Assembly (NCBI RefSeq): GCF_029852145.1 | Contig: NC_079975.1 | Location: forward strand, 12,175,264 to 12,239,263 | Direction: 5' to 3' | Source of the DNA: Microplitis mediator | Lineage: Eukaryota; Arthropoda; Insecta; Hymenoptera; Braconidae | Length of the DNA stretch: 64,000 bases | Made by a program: the position numbers and the translations under genes | Shown: positions 48,144 to 61,324 of the stretch, in pieces | Numbering within the stretch: the stretch's first letter is position 1 | Layout: the number at the start of each line of letters is the position of its first letter | The notes under the pieces: model-generated | What the model saw: the letters and a program-made list of their open reading frames with translations, nothing else | Told to the model about the DNA's origin: nothing | Database searches by the model: none

Positions 48144-50148
48144 CTGTAAAGAAGATTGAGCTAATATTAATTGAGCATTAGGAAATAAAAAAAATGGAAC
48201 TAACAAGTGAAAAATTTTTAAGTAAGGTACTAGCGGGTAATGAGGTCTACGTAATAAAGCTAAGGGAGATTTTGAATAGAATCGAAAATATTGCATTTAA
48301 TGATCGAAATGTATCATTAATTTTTATTTCAATACATTAGCCATAAAATATAATGAAGTAATGGTAATTTTTACCATAAATAAACAAAAAATTAAACTTT
48401 TACGAAAACCATACGAATAGGCCTTATTTTACTACGATAGGGTAATAAGGCCTACGGGTTAAACGAACTGTAATAGTTAAACTATACTTAATAAAATTAG
48501 TATTAGAGATGAATCATCACTTAAATTTAGCAACAATACTTTTTAAAAGACAGAAGACTAGATTGTTTTGTTCAACAGCACTTAAAACTATTAGTATCCT
48601 TTTTAAGAGTCAGAAGGCTATATTGTTTTTTATAATTTTTTCTGCGCTACGACATCATATGACGGATGATGAAATATAGATGACAGGGAACGTAGTATCG
48701 GGACTATAAACTTGTCGTAACATTTCTATGCAAGACCCTTCTACTAGAGTAGCCTTTAAGGGAGACGGTTATTTTAAATATCATTTCTGTCACTTAGGCC
48801 TTATTACCCGCAGGTACCTTAGAAAAAAATTCTCAATAAAAAAAAAAAAAGTAAAGATCAGAAATTCTATCAGCATCGCAATATTTTTCAAATAAAGCAA
48901 AACCCGCAGGAAAATCTTAAGAGAAAGATATAATATGTTATTCAGAAATATGAAAAAAAAAATTATGAATTTGTCACGTAGCGATTCAAACGTGAATCGC
49001 TGCGCGCGCTTTCCCATTTCACCGTGAATTTAACAACAACTCCTAGCTATTAAAGCGCATTTATTTATTATAAGATTTTATTATTTAAGTATTGATATTA
49101 TTTCAATTAATTATTAATTATGATTTATTTATGATTTATGGGAATTATTGGTTATTGTGTTTATGTTTTGATAATTATTTTGAATTTTATGTACTTAATC
49201 GATATTTTCATTTCAGTTAGAAGCACACGTGCGCGTATATATTGTATAAAAATATCTACCGAAGGGAGAGTAAGTCGATATAGTGGGGGTAAAAACCAAT
49301 ATATCCCTCCCGCCACGTGGTGCCCTGAAATAATTATTATTTTATTGTTTAAAGGGTTAATTATGATTATCTTTACAAATATTGATGAATATTATTATTT
49401 AATTTATTATTATCATATAACTCAGGTCGGGAAATATGTTTAAATATTTTATTTTAATTGATAATTTCGGGTCCGAGGTCATTAGAGGGGATAACACGTG
49501 AGTGATACCCATTCCTCGGAAAACCGACGCGGAAAAATAATTAGAGAGGACCGGGCTATTGTAAAGGTAGGACGTGTTGTTGTCCGAGATTTTTGAGTGA
49601 AATTATTCTGGCCGAGTTGCCGTGACAAAAGTAATTAATTAATAAAGAAAGTTAATTTGGTGATAATTAATTTTGTTGTATTGAATTAAAAGTATACAGT
49701 TTATATATTTTTATTGTTATTCAAAAAACTTAAGAAGTAAATTATTATCCACGCCGGTAAGTCATCTGTATTATCATTTGTTGCATCGGCTATCGCTGGA
49801 CCCTCAATAGAGTTGATCGCGATATTTAATTGATTAATAATTGAACCTGAGTTATTATTTATAATAATAAGTTGAGTATATTCGGCGTACGTCCCAGAGT
49901 TTGGTATACGTGCGTAGACGCGTCGAATACATTCCTTAGTGGATTATAGACAAGGATAGCGTTTGACTCCTTGTCTTACGATAGTATTTAAAATATTATT
50001 TCTCTGGGTAACATTTATTTTATAATTTGATGGTATGCAACTCAGTGTTGCCAAATATATTTTGAGTTCCCGCGTATTTCTCTCCCCAGAGCAAATAATA
50101 TAAAATAAAGATTGGTATTTTTATATATATAAATTTTATATTGAGTTC
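48144..50148. other. Unannotated AT-rich stretch
   Basis: No gene supported. 49200-49650 has GC-richer phrases and TATA-like words (GTATAAAAATATC at 49245) that suggest degraded LTR sequence, but ends and duplications could not be matched. Confidence 0.3.
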
Positions 50149-50340
50149 TGTAACGAGGTTTATAAACCCTCATTATCATACCATGATAATAGACAGTTAC
50201 CAAGGGTATTTACCTCATGTTATCTGGTTTACCCGCTTTAATATTACTTAATTATTATTATTATTTCATAATCCCTCTCCATTCACGTTTTAAATGGAAG
50301 GGATGCGCATTACGTCGACGCGTGAGCATCGACGTGAATC

Positions 50341-50350
50341 TATAAAAAGG
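50341..50350 (+). promoter_or_regulatory. TATA box of the solo LTR
   Basis: TATAAAAAGG followed by a GC-rich stretch; it would place a start site near 50370, upstream of AATAAA (50414) and the stem-loop array. Confidence 0.5.
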
Positions 50351-50566
50351 CCTGCGCGCCGTTAATTAGATTATATATATATACTAGTTTCTCACCTTTG
50401 ATTATGACTTTATAATAAATACAGTTTATTCTTTTAACTCTCTTTTTTAACTTTTAACCACCTGCTTACGACTAAGTATCCAGTATTATTTAAGTATTTT
50501 TTAAATAATAGAATAAACATTAACTGCAATGATTATTCTTGTGTAAACCTACCTACACTTCCTAGC

Positions 50567-50912
50567 CTATAGTACCTGCCTATAGAAGACGGTAACCCCG
50601 TAGCGATGTATACCTGCTACATACTTTTCCTACAATACCTGCTTGTAGAAGCGTGTACCTGCCACGATATTTCCCCACAATACCTGCTTGTGGAAGCGTG
50701 TACCTGCCACGATATTCGCCTACAATACCTGCTTGTAGAGGTGCATACCTGCTGCACTCCTTTCCCACAATACCTGCTTGTGGAAGCGGGTACCTGCCGC
50801 GACCTATCCTGTAATACCTGCTTACAGAAGCACGTACCTGCCGCGATATTCATCTACAATACCTGCTTGTAGCTGTACCAGACAATTGTGATACAGAGCT
50901 CACAATTGTCTT
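50567..50912 (+). repeat. Array of ~14 stem-loops with constant TACCTGC loop
   Basis: Every ~23 bp a short inverted repeat encloses TACCTGC. Six-bp stems (CTATAG/CTATAG, CTACAA/TTGTAG, CCACAA/TTGTGG, CTGTAA/TTACAG) alternate with 4-5-bp stems (ATGTA/TACAT, CGTG/CACG, GTGCA/TGCAC). The stems vary while complementarity is kept, and the loop is fixed. One early unit has a variant loop (ACGG-TAACC-CCGT), one has its loop shifted by a base, one has an A-C mismatch. The array ends with an 11-bp stem, GACAATTGTGA/TCACAATTGTC, around TACAGAGC (50881-50910). The pattern implies selection or copying at the level of a folded strand. Confidence 0.85.
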
Positions 50913-50959
50913 AATTATTTATTGCTCTCATTCATCGATACCAGTGAACCAACACCTCA

Positions 50960-50968
50960 CAGGTAAGT
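50960..50968 (+). promoter_or_regulatory. Consensus 5' splice site in the LTR
   Basis: CAG|GTAAGT matches the donor consensus exactly and lies about 50 bp after the stem-loop array, so a transcript from the LTR promoter could carry the array in its first exon. Confidence 0.45.
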
Positions 50969-51296
50969 ATAATAACACTATTATTATACCTTCTATAATT
51001 TCTTGTGCTTCTCACTAGTTTGGCTTGCTTTGCAAACACCTGTAGTCTACTTTCTCTTTCTCATATATTACTGATATATAACATCCCCCACGACTCCCGA
51101 TCCTTTATACGCATTTGGCGTATATAAATTAATGGCCAACCGGTCGTCTGGTCCTTACGAACCGGGTAACACCAGGATCAGTTACCAAATATTTAGCTTA
51201 CTAGCTAAAAGGGACACGGGCCCATTTAATTAAAATGGGTAACGGCCGGTTAATTCATCCCTACTAGAGGGGTGGACCTCAACTTCGTTTCAGTTC

Positions 51297-52019
51297 ATAG
51301 AGTAAAAATTTGTAATTTGTAATTTGAATTCCCCAGCGGATAATTTAATTCAATTAATTTGATTTTTATTATTATTATTTGACTATAATGAGTATATTAT
51401 TATTTATTGGAATTTACTATGAAGAATTAATGTATGGTAAATGAATTTTTGGTATTGTAATATTTTATTGGGTTTATATTTATAAATATATTTGAATTAA
51501 ATAATAGTAAAAGGATTCCAGTGATAGCCAAAATTTGTTTGTTTATTTCCTGGATATATTTTAGTGATAAGTATTCCTTATTTATTTTATTCATTATATT
51601 TATTTGGTTTATTTCTGCTTGGTGCATACATTCTCGCTCGAAATTTGGTCCCGTGATCTCTCCCCTGATTTAGTATTATTTTGAGTCATATATTTATTAT
51701 TTATAATTTATAATTTTGTATTACACATGGGTGACCGCATACGGTTTACCGAATTTATTCGCGTCTCCGTCGCGAATTGAAAAACGGTATACGTTATAAA
51801 TTTTTAAAACTTATTTCAAGCATGATTAAGATTTTTTGTAAATAAAGTATGGGTATAATGTAAAAAGAGCGGTGATAGAATGAAATAACACCGGTGTAGG
51901 AGACGTAATTCGGCGGTGTTAAATCGGTGTAAAATAGGAGTAATAGCCGGTGTAAAAGCGGGGTAAACTGCGTCCGTTCAGATTATTAACTTTGGAAAGC
52001 TTAGAAAACACAAAAAACA
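51297..52019. other. Unannotated stretch with CGGTGTAA words
   Basis: AT-rich, no gene. CGGTGTAA / CGGTGTTAAAT words recur at 51870-51970. Confidence 0.3.
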
Positions 52020-52070
52020 TTCACACACACACACGCGCGCGCACGCACGTATGCACCCGCACACACAGGC
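52020..52070. repeat. CA/CG-rich simple repeat
   Basis: CACACACACA passing into CGCGCGCACGCACG. Confidence 0.8.
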
Positions 52071-52124
52071 GAGCTCACTCGTTAACTCGATGATCGAGTA
52101 AGTCAAAAGATTCAAAAAGTAAAG

Positions 52125-52350
52125 TCCGACGGGCATGATTTCATTCTGAAATTTCATTATGACAGCGTGGGCTCCACCTTCTCTGTGTACAAAATCGAGA
52201 CTTATGGCAATTTACTTGAAATTTTTAAACTCAAGGACATAGAACTAAAAGTAGACAAATCAATCAGTAAGTGCGACGGGCATGATTTCATTCTGAAATT
52301 TCGTTATGACAGAGTGAGCTCCACCTTCTCTGTGTAGAGAATCGAGAATT
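52125..52350. repeat. Tandem duplication, ~147-bp period
   Basis: CGACGGGCATGATTTCATTC and GCTCCACCTTCTCTGTGTA occur at 52128 and 52272 with near-identical flanks of about 80 bp; two copies only. Confidence 0.75.
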
Positions 52351-52486
52351 AAATGAATTATTTTCATTATTTTCGATTTCTCCAATGTATTCATCAGCAC
52401 TTGAAGTCGAGTCGAGAAAATGTAGCTGAAAAATATGAAGTACAAACCAATTTATTTCAAGTCCTGGTGGGATCACACTAATACAC

Positions 52487-52660
52487 GGAAAGAAAATTAT
52501 GGGAAGTTTTGCTATACATTATGGGAATGGTTCCCATAATGGTATGGGAAAGTACCTATACTACTATAGGGATGGTTCCCATAATATATAGGAATGGTTC
52601 CCATACCATTATGGGAATGGTCCCCATAATATTATGGGAACCATTCCCATATCATCAGAT
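52487..52660. repeat. Array of TATGGGAATGGTTCCCATA words
   Basis: It begins ACACGGAAAGAAAA, like the ends of other word elements, then holds about ten copies of GGGAATGGTTCCCATA-type palindromes. The matching right end was not found. Confidence 0.65.
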
Positions 52661-53399
52661 TTCTCATTATTTGATTTTTTTCACCTTTCAAATAAAAGTT
52701 GATAACGAAATAAAATTTTTTTTGACATTTTCTTCAAAATTGTCAAGATGATAAAACAAAAAAAATCAAAAAACGTATCATGCCAAAAATTGAAGCTAAC
52801 TTAATGAGCTTTAGAAGAATTTTTAATGATAATGCACTATATGATTTGATTTGACGTTATTTAAAGATACCAATGCATATATTAAAACTATCGGACCAAT
52901 AGTATTTCGGATCCTATTCGAAGAATTATGATAGATTATGGTTTTATTCTTCGAAAACTCTACCATAAAGACAAAGACAATAATTTGCTTTCAATAAAAT
53001 CCGCTAATAACATAATCTAACATTAAAATTTGATTGTGATATATCTAAGTGTCATACTTGAAATTAGAACTAATATTTGAAATCAAAAGCCTATTAGAAT
53101 ATCAAATGACAAGTAGATATAGAGAATATTATTATCATAACTATATTGTTAATCTAGTTATTAATATATCATATCATTTATACACTGTCGATAAAACAAA
53201 ATTGTGTATACCTATTGAATTAAGATGTTTGAATTTTATGAATGTCACACTGAAATAATTTGAATTTAAGTAGCTCCATGAATTTACTAATAAGTAGGAA
53301 AACTAATGCAATAGCAAAATTTCATTAAATGAATGGTAAAGTAAGAAATTTCATTGGTCTAGGCACATATGTAGGCATAAAAATTAAAGCTTATTTGGA
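52661..53399. other. Unannotated AT-rich stretch
   Basis: Nothing recognised; the small ORF at 53049-53258 resembles no known protein. Confidence 0.3.
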
Positions 53400-53950
53400 G
53401 AGCTTTCGAATGAATTTGATTCGAAGTCGATAAGTTAAATATTATAAAAATATGAATTTTGGACATTTTGAAAATTTTGAAATGCTATAACTTCTAAACT
53501 AATCGGCCGATTGAGCTCATTTTTAAACTCGATCAGGGAAGTCACCTGCAGAATACGTATACCAAGTTTCAAAGCGATCGGTTTAAAACTGTGACAATAG
53601 TCAAAGTGACAAACTGCATAAAATTAGTTATTATAATATTTTGTAAATGTTCAAAACCATTTATCTATTAGAAAAAATAGTTAAATCGATGAGCTGTATA
53701 GTCAAATTGTAGGCAATCGAACGAGCTTTAACATAAAACAAACAAAAATGAGCTATCTCTTTCCGTTGGAAAGTTACATCCAGTTAAATGAGTAAACAAA
53801 TTTTTTTTTGAAATTTTACAAAATTTCAATTAACCATAACTTCTAAACTTATCGGCCGAATTGGCTTATCTTCGAACTCATCCAAGGTAATCGTCCATAG
53901 AATAAGTATACTGAGTTTCATTAAGATTGGTGTAGAATTGCGGACGCTAT
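53400..53950. repeat. Two-unit interspersed repeat, ~350-bp spacing
   Basis: CATAACTTCTAAACTTATCGGCCGA at 53829 repeats with changes the phrase at 53480; each is followed by ACTC.ATC, GTATAC..AGTTTCA and GATTGGT/GATCGGT. It resembles the 18.3-18.7 kb repeat in style but not in sequence. Confidence 0.5.
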
Positions 53951-53968
53951 TGTTTGAGAACGCCGCGT

Positions 53969-54859
<891 letters not shown>

Positions 54860-54920
<61 letters not shown>
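54860..54920. repeat. (TA)n microsatellite
   Basis: TA tract between the deleted gypsy element and the palindromic element. Confidence 0.95.
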
Positions 54921-54923
<3 letters not shown>

Positions 54924-56675
54924 TAATGCAAAAAATTAAAGGAGCAGAAAAATTTTATAAATTTTTTTAGTGATTGTTGGAAGGCTGTAACTTGGTGAAA
55001 AAAAATCGTATCGAAAATTTAAAAAAAGCATTTTATAGCTTGAAATCTCTAGTTTAGGTGTATTTTTTTCAAAATTTTTTAAAAGCTCCGATTATTGCGC
55101 AAACATGAGAAATACCGCGAGCCAAAAAATTTCTAAATTTTTTTTTTTTTTCCGAAGAGCCCACGGACCGCGGAAAAATTCTTTGAACTAAACGAATGCA
55201 TACATCGTTTAGAAAATTTATTCAACTTCAATTTGGTTTTTTTTTTTTAACCTCGTAGGACGATTTGTCGCAGAGATATCAGCCTTCAAACAGAAAATGA
55301 TGCTTTTAGCTTTGATCTTCGATATTTCAGGTACCAATGATCGCACAGAAAGTTGAAGAGCGGCGATAAAAACTTGAATAAATTCCCTACGAGACCCTGT
55401 CATCATTTTTTGGGAAAAAAATTTTTTTTTTCATTTTTAACATCCATTAGAAGTAAGTACAAAAAAATGACTTTTTTTGGTTTTTTAGTAAATCAACCGC
55501 TAATCTGCAAATATCGATAAAAAAAATAATGTTGCCAGAGACTTTTTTAGCTTAATGTACCCCCAAGACCCCTGTAAATTTTTAAATTGATCTATCGAAC
55601 CGTTTTTTGGGAATCATTGATCAAAGTTTTGCTGAAAATAATCATAATCAAAATGAAAAAATTATTTTTTTTGGACTTTCCTCAAATTTTTGCATTAGTA
55701 ACTCAGCAAATGCGAAGAAATGACAAAAAAACTAAAAAATTTCCAAAAAATTTAAAAAAAAAAAATTTAGAACACAAAAAAAAAGTTTCAATTTTTTTTT
55801 TTCTTCGATTTTTTTTGACATTTTTTGGAAATTTTTTATTTTTTTTGTCATTTCCTTGCATTTGCTGAGTTACCAACGCAAAAACTTGAGAAAAGTCGGA
55901 AAAAAAATAATTTTTTCATTTTGATTATGATTACACAATTAAAGGAACAAAACTTGCTCCTTTAATTGTTTAGCAAAACTTTGATCAATGATTCCCAAAA
56001 AACGGTTCGATAGATCAATTTGAAAATTTACAGGGGTCTTGGGGGTACATTAAGCTAAAAAAGTCCCTGGCAACATTGTTTTTTTTATCGATATTTGCAG
56101 AGTAGCGGTTGATTTACTAAAAAACCAAAAAAAGTCATTTTTTTGTACTTTCTTCTAATGGATGTTAAAAATAAAAAAAATTTTTTTTTTCAAAAAATGA
56201 TGACAGGGTCTTGTAGGGAATTTATTCAAGTTTTTAACGCCGCCCTTCGACTTTCTGTGCGATCATTGGTACCTGAAATATCGAAGATCAAAGCCAAAAG
56301 GATCATTTTCTGTTTGAAGGCTGATATCTCTGCGCCAAATCGTCCTACGAGGTTAAAAAAAAACCAAATTGAAGCTGAATAAATTTGCTAAACGATGTAT
56401 GCATTCGTTTAGTTGAAAGAATTTTTCCGCGGTCCGTGGGCTCTTCGGAAAAAAAAAAAAAATTTAGAAATTTTTTGGCTCGCGGTATTTCTCATGTTTG
56501 CGCAATAATCGGAGCTTTTAAAAAATTTTGAAAAAAATACACCTAAACTAGAGATTTTAAGCTATAAAATGCTTTTTTTAAATTTTCGATACGATTTTTT
56601 TTCACCAAGTTACAGCCTTCCAAAAATCACCAAAAAATTTATAAAATTTTTCTGCTCCTTTAATTTTTTGCATTA

Positions 56676-56678
<3 letters not shown>
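54921..56678. mobile_element. TA-flanked palindromic element, complete copy
   Basis: Same ends as 39665-42488 (CACTAATGCAAAAAATTAAA and its inverse), TA on both sides. The arms of about 870 bp are mirrored nearly end to end, so the whole element can fold into one hairpin. No transposase. The arms contain GCTCCTTTAATTG and GGTCCGTGGGCTCTTCGG, the latter also present in the 19.6 kb fragment. Confidence 0.9.

Positions 56679-56759
<81 letters not shown>
56679..56759. repeat. (TA)n microsatellite
   Basis: TA tract with one CA interruption, between the palindromic element and the next LTR. Confidence 0.95.
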
Positions 56760-58498
56760 TGTAACGGGTTTTTCACCACCGGGGATCTACCGGAGTGAAG
56801 TCCGAATACACTTACGATTATTGGCAACCTTGTTCAAAATTATTAGTTGGGCGCCAGGTGATTTTATAATCACCAAAAACAAACAATTATCAAAATATAA
56901 CTCGGCTCAGGGTGGCGGATCGGGGAAAGGTCAGGCACTTAAGATTACGATAAATAATTAATCAGAATTAACACAAAAATAATTAATCGTATATTGAACA
57001 CAGAATAATAAATTGATCGGTATCACAAAAATAATCGGTTACAAACAAAATAATAATTTGCCGTTGTCGGCTTGACTCGATATAAACAAAATTATCAAAA
57101 AAAAGTCGTAGTTGATCGAAAAACACGATTAGTTCATTGCTCGGAGAAAACACAGTCGGTTGACGAAATTAAAATAAAATCATTTTATTTTTCACACAAA
57201 ATACTTGCCGAATGACGTCAGAGTATTGTACGTAAGACTCGACTCGGTACGAATGAGACACGGATAATCCGTAATTCTCAGAATTGCTCGATGAAATAAA
57301 ATAAAATATAAAATAATATTTTATTTCGGTAACGCGTTCAATTTCACTATCACACCGTTATTACGCGAAATTAATTATTTCATTAATTAATCATTATTAT
57401 ACAAAATATGTAACGGGTTTTTCACCACCGGGGATCTACCGGGTGAAGTCCGAATACACTTACTGTTTTTGGCTACCTTGTTCAAAAATAATTAAGTTGG
57501 GCGCCAGGTGATTTTATAATCACCAAATAAACAATTATCAAAAATGTCGACTCAGGGTGGCGGATCGGGGAAAGGTCAGGCACTTAAGATTACGATAAAT
57601 AATTAATCAGAATTAACACAAAATAATTAGTCGTATATTGAACACAAAATAATTGATCGGTATCACAAAATTATTATCGGTTACAAAAAAATATAAATGC
57701 CGTTGTCGGCTTGACTCGATATAAACGAAACTATAAAAAAAAAAATCGTAGTTGATCGAAACACAATTCAGTTCATTGCTCAGAGAAAACACAGTCGGTT
57801 ATCGAAATAAAATAAAATACGTTTATTGTCCGGAGACACACATACAGCGGAAGTATTAACGAAATACTTGACGAATGACGTCAGAGTATTCTTACACGTC
57901 GAGGTGACAAGACTGCTGTTGCGAATGAGACACAGATAATCCGTGATTCTCAGAATTACTCGATTGAAATAAAATAAAATATAAAATAATATTTTATTTC
58001 GGTAACACGTTAAATTGCACGATCATATAATTTTTACGCGTAATTAATTATTAATTAATAATTATTACACGAACGCGGTTCACTTGTTCACTACTAAATT
58101 CACTAGAACACGTTGTTCAGTTTTCGGGCCGAGGCTTCGGCTTGTTAACTTGTTCACGGAGTCGGTTATTGTCGGTCGAAATTAATTGTCGTGATCAATT
58201 AATTTAACTAGTCGTTGATCAAAACTCGGATTGGTCGTTTTAGTCGTAAATCGCGTTGTTCAATCGTCGGGATCGAAATTCGTCGGAGTCGAATTGTTCA
58301 AATACAAAAAAAACGTGGCCGTTTAGTACGGCGTCTCTCCCGGATCTCTCGTTTCAATCCATGCGTTGGATCGTTTGCTCGGTCAAAGTCGGAATTTTTC
58401 GTCATAGATGTCACCAGAATTGGCTCACCGGATAACTATTTATTTTATTTAAATAATTTCAAACCTCGGGTCGATGTCGAATTTTTTCTCATGTTACA
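56760..58498. mobile_element. Solo LTR, family A copy 2 (inverted, with partial tandem duplication)
   Basis: Relative to 8911-12246 this copy is inverted: it starts TGTAACGGG and ends CATGTTACA, flanked by ATAT. The segment 56760-57408 (649 bp) repeats the first part of 57409-58498 (1,090 bp), so the LTR was partly duplicated head-to-tail. It provides the uninterrupted version used to delimit the nested LTR at 9643-11906. Confidence 0.8.
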
Positions 58499-58502
58499 AT
58501 AT

Positions 58503-58883
58503 ATATATATAAATACATATATAAACTTTTGAACCAAATGTATTTCCTGACTCAGCTCGTCGAGATGAGTTTAGAGGTAGCAAAATTTTTCGAAAATTCT
58601 ATCATGAGGACTAATACAATAGTTACATTTTTATGAAATCTACTAATGATATCTAAAGCATGATTTCTTAAATATTAGGTAATCTTTTGAAATGCTCAAA
58701 CATCCTTTTATCAGTGCGGGCAATGTCAACTTACTTTTTCACACTTGTGATTGTGAACTTTATTAAATTTATAAATGGCCAGATATTTTTCTCCTCTCGA
58801 ATTAACGAAGTGAACACTAAAAAAAGCTGGACATTTTTTTTTCCACTGCTGAAAAAAAAAATCATAAGCGAATTATTATTTTG

Positions 58884-58939
<56 letters not shown>

Positions 58940-59689
58940 CTATAACGATGCTAAAAGTAGCAGACTTTTAAAAAATTTACTTCTGTTAAATAAAAAAATA
59001 AAATATTTATAGAAAAAGCTTATAAAAATTGCACATCAAAAATTTTAAAATATCTTTTTCTGAGTATTCTAAAAGTTGTATTCTATTTACAACTAACTTG
59101 TTTGTAAAAATTAAAAAATTGTCTGATGTCTGCAACTTCCAGTGTCGTAAGTTATAACATTGTAATTTAATACTTAAGATTTGTTTCCTGAATATTTTGG
59201 ATTCTATCCATCTTCGCAATTATATCGCGCATAATAATAATGAAATTTATTAATTAATTTTTCATTTTTCTTTAATTTTTTGACCCGACAACTTTTTAGC
59301 GGGGTTGTCGTACTACGAACAAATTTGAAACCTCTTTCATATTCGTATGCAAGACGTCGGCGTTCAAATTTTGCATATGAACGAAATTTAATTTCACTTT
59401 TCAATTTCAAATGCATTTTTTAATCTGTTAATTTAATTTTATTTTTATTTTTATTTTTTACAATATTACAGCAACAACAGTTATAGGTTATAATTATTTA
59501 TTTATGGTTTATATATCATGATTATTTTTTTTGGTTTATTTTCATGTAAAGAGAAATGTCGGATTATTTAGTATAAGGCAAGCTTACACACACATACATA
59601 TACACGTATATATACGTGTACTTAGAATCTTAGCTGCTGATAGGACATTTTAGGATTAAAAAAATAGCTTATTTTATTAAGACAACACT
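58503..59689. other. Unannotated AT-rich stretch with a (TA)n tract
   Basis: (TA)n at about 58888-58937. Two short minus-strand ORFs (59007-59219, 59204-59416) resemble no family I know. Confidence 0.3.
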
Positions 59690-60305
59690 GAGAGAAAAAA
59701 AAATTTTTTTTAAGTATTTTTTTTACTTATTTCTGTGAATACTTAAAACAAGAAATTTTTCCTAAATTGAAGTATAATATTTCTTATTTTTAGCAACTAT
59801 TGCTTCGATCTAGTAATATATTACTAGATACATGAGTTACTTGTAACAAGCAATTATTTCTTGAATTAAGTTGACATATTTCTATATTCAAAAAAGCAAT
59901 TACGTAAGCCAAGAAAAATCTTTCTTTGACCAAGCAATTTTTTTCCAAGTTCGAGAATATTTTTTCTCAAGTCGAGAAACTTTATTCTTGGCTAAAGACA
60001 TTTTTCGTATTGAGTCAAATAAAAAAGTTCTTGAACTAAAACAAAAAAAAATTTTAAACTTAGTAAAAAATTTCTCATCTTAAGTGATTTTTTTTTTTCA
60101 GTTTGAGAATATTTTGTTCTCAAGTCAAGAATCTTTATTCTTGGCTAAAGACATTTTTTGTATTAAGTCAACAAAAAAAGTTCTCGAACTAAAACAAAAA
60201 AAAAATTTTAAACTAAGTAATAAAATTTCTCAGCCCAAGTGATTTTTTTTCCAGTTCGAGAATATTTTTTTCTCAACTTGAGGAATTTTTTATCATGGTG
60301 TGACG
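59690..60305. repeat. Array of CTCAAGTCAAGAA / CTTGGCTAAAGA words
   Basis: It starts CACTGAGAGAAAAAAAA, then holds repeated units such as TTCTCAAGTCAAGAATC and CTTGGCTAAAGACATTTTT; a ~165-bp unit (59985-60060, 60148-60230) is duplicated. Related to the words of 5340-7130. Confidence 0.6.
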
Positions 60306-61324
60306 AGTCACAATATTTTCATATATAAAAAAAAAAAATTATTAAAAGAAAAAAAAATAAACGCAAAAAAATATAATGCGTGTAAAAAAAAAAATAAATA
60401 AAAATAAATAAATTTAAATGAATAAAGAGATAGAGAAAAAATAAGGCGAGTGAAAATAACAAAGTGTGCAAACGCAGAGTGCGAACGAAAAAATTAGTAC
60501 CAGGAGTCACCGCTAGGCGCAGAAGAGCGCTGCAACATTTTCCTAGTTGGACAGTTAGAATAGAAGTAATAACTTCCGTTCAAAGGAGTGAAAAGGTCAC
60601 TCTGTCAACTATTCGCAACAGGATAATGTCCTAGTAGAAGAGTACAAGTACCCTTGAGGTAAATACTTGTGAGTAGATTTTTGGAATGCTTTTCAGTTAT
60701 AACTATAACAGCGCAGGGGAATCCGAAGAAGCATCCATACGGATTAAATTTAAATACTGAATATAAATATTTAATTATTGAATTGGTCATTTCATATACT
60801 AAATAAGAAGATTCAATTATTAAACTTAAGTATTTTAATTACTAAATATAAATTTTTAATTACTGAACTTAAGTCGTTCAAATACTGAATGAAAATTTTC
60901 AATTATTATACTTTAGTGTTTTAAGTAGTAAATAAAAACTTATAATTTGTAACAGGGTACATTTGGTATTAAAATGAATTAAATATTTGAATTTGAATTT
61001 CGTTTCCCGCCGGTAACCGGCCAACGACGGTACCTCACATTTAGCATCCCATAATGAGTAATTGCAAATTTTTTTTTTTTTGCAATCGTTTGATGGTTGT
61101 TTGATGTTTTATGATAGTTCAATATTATGGTTTGATGGTTATTTGTTTATTTATAAAATAAAAAATAAAAATTGACCTAATTTTTTTTTTTTTTCAGCAC
61201 CCCATTTTTCAAGTATACCTTTTTTTAATACGATTCGATGTAAAATCGTTTGATGGTGAATGATAGATAATCGATTATACTTAATTGTTAATATTAATTG
61301 AGTAATTGAAAAAAAAGATTTAAA
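60306..61324. other. Unannotated AT-rich stretch
   Basis: No gene supported. TTAATTACTGAA-type words recur at 60770-60940, and a weak relative of the GCTAGGC repeat occurs at about 60497. Confidence 0.3.

Larger units (their letters stand above)
50149..51292 (+). mobile_element. Solo LTR (1.14 kb) with TATA box, poly(A) signal and stem-loop array
   Basis: Starts TGTAACGAGG and ends TTCGTTTCA, inverted at seven of eight terminal bases, with GTTC duplicated (50145-50148, 51293-51296). In plus orientation it has a TATA box (50341), AATAAA (50414), a stem-loop array (50567-50912) and a consensus splice donor (50963), a believable U3-R-U5 order. No internal coding region remains. Confidence 0.7.

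Noticed and set aside
48972..49628. Solo LTR from TGTCACG to CGTGACA
   Set aside because: The ends mirror, but the flanking tetramers (AATT and AAAG) do not match.
50567..50912. CRISPR array
   Set aside because: Regular spacing invites it, but there are no unique spacers, the stems vary while the loop is constant, and the surrounding genome is eukaryotic with LTR ends and target duplications.
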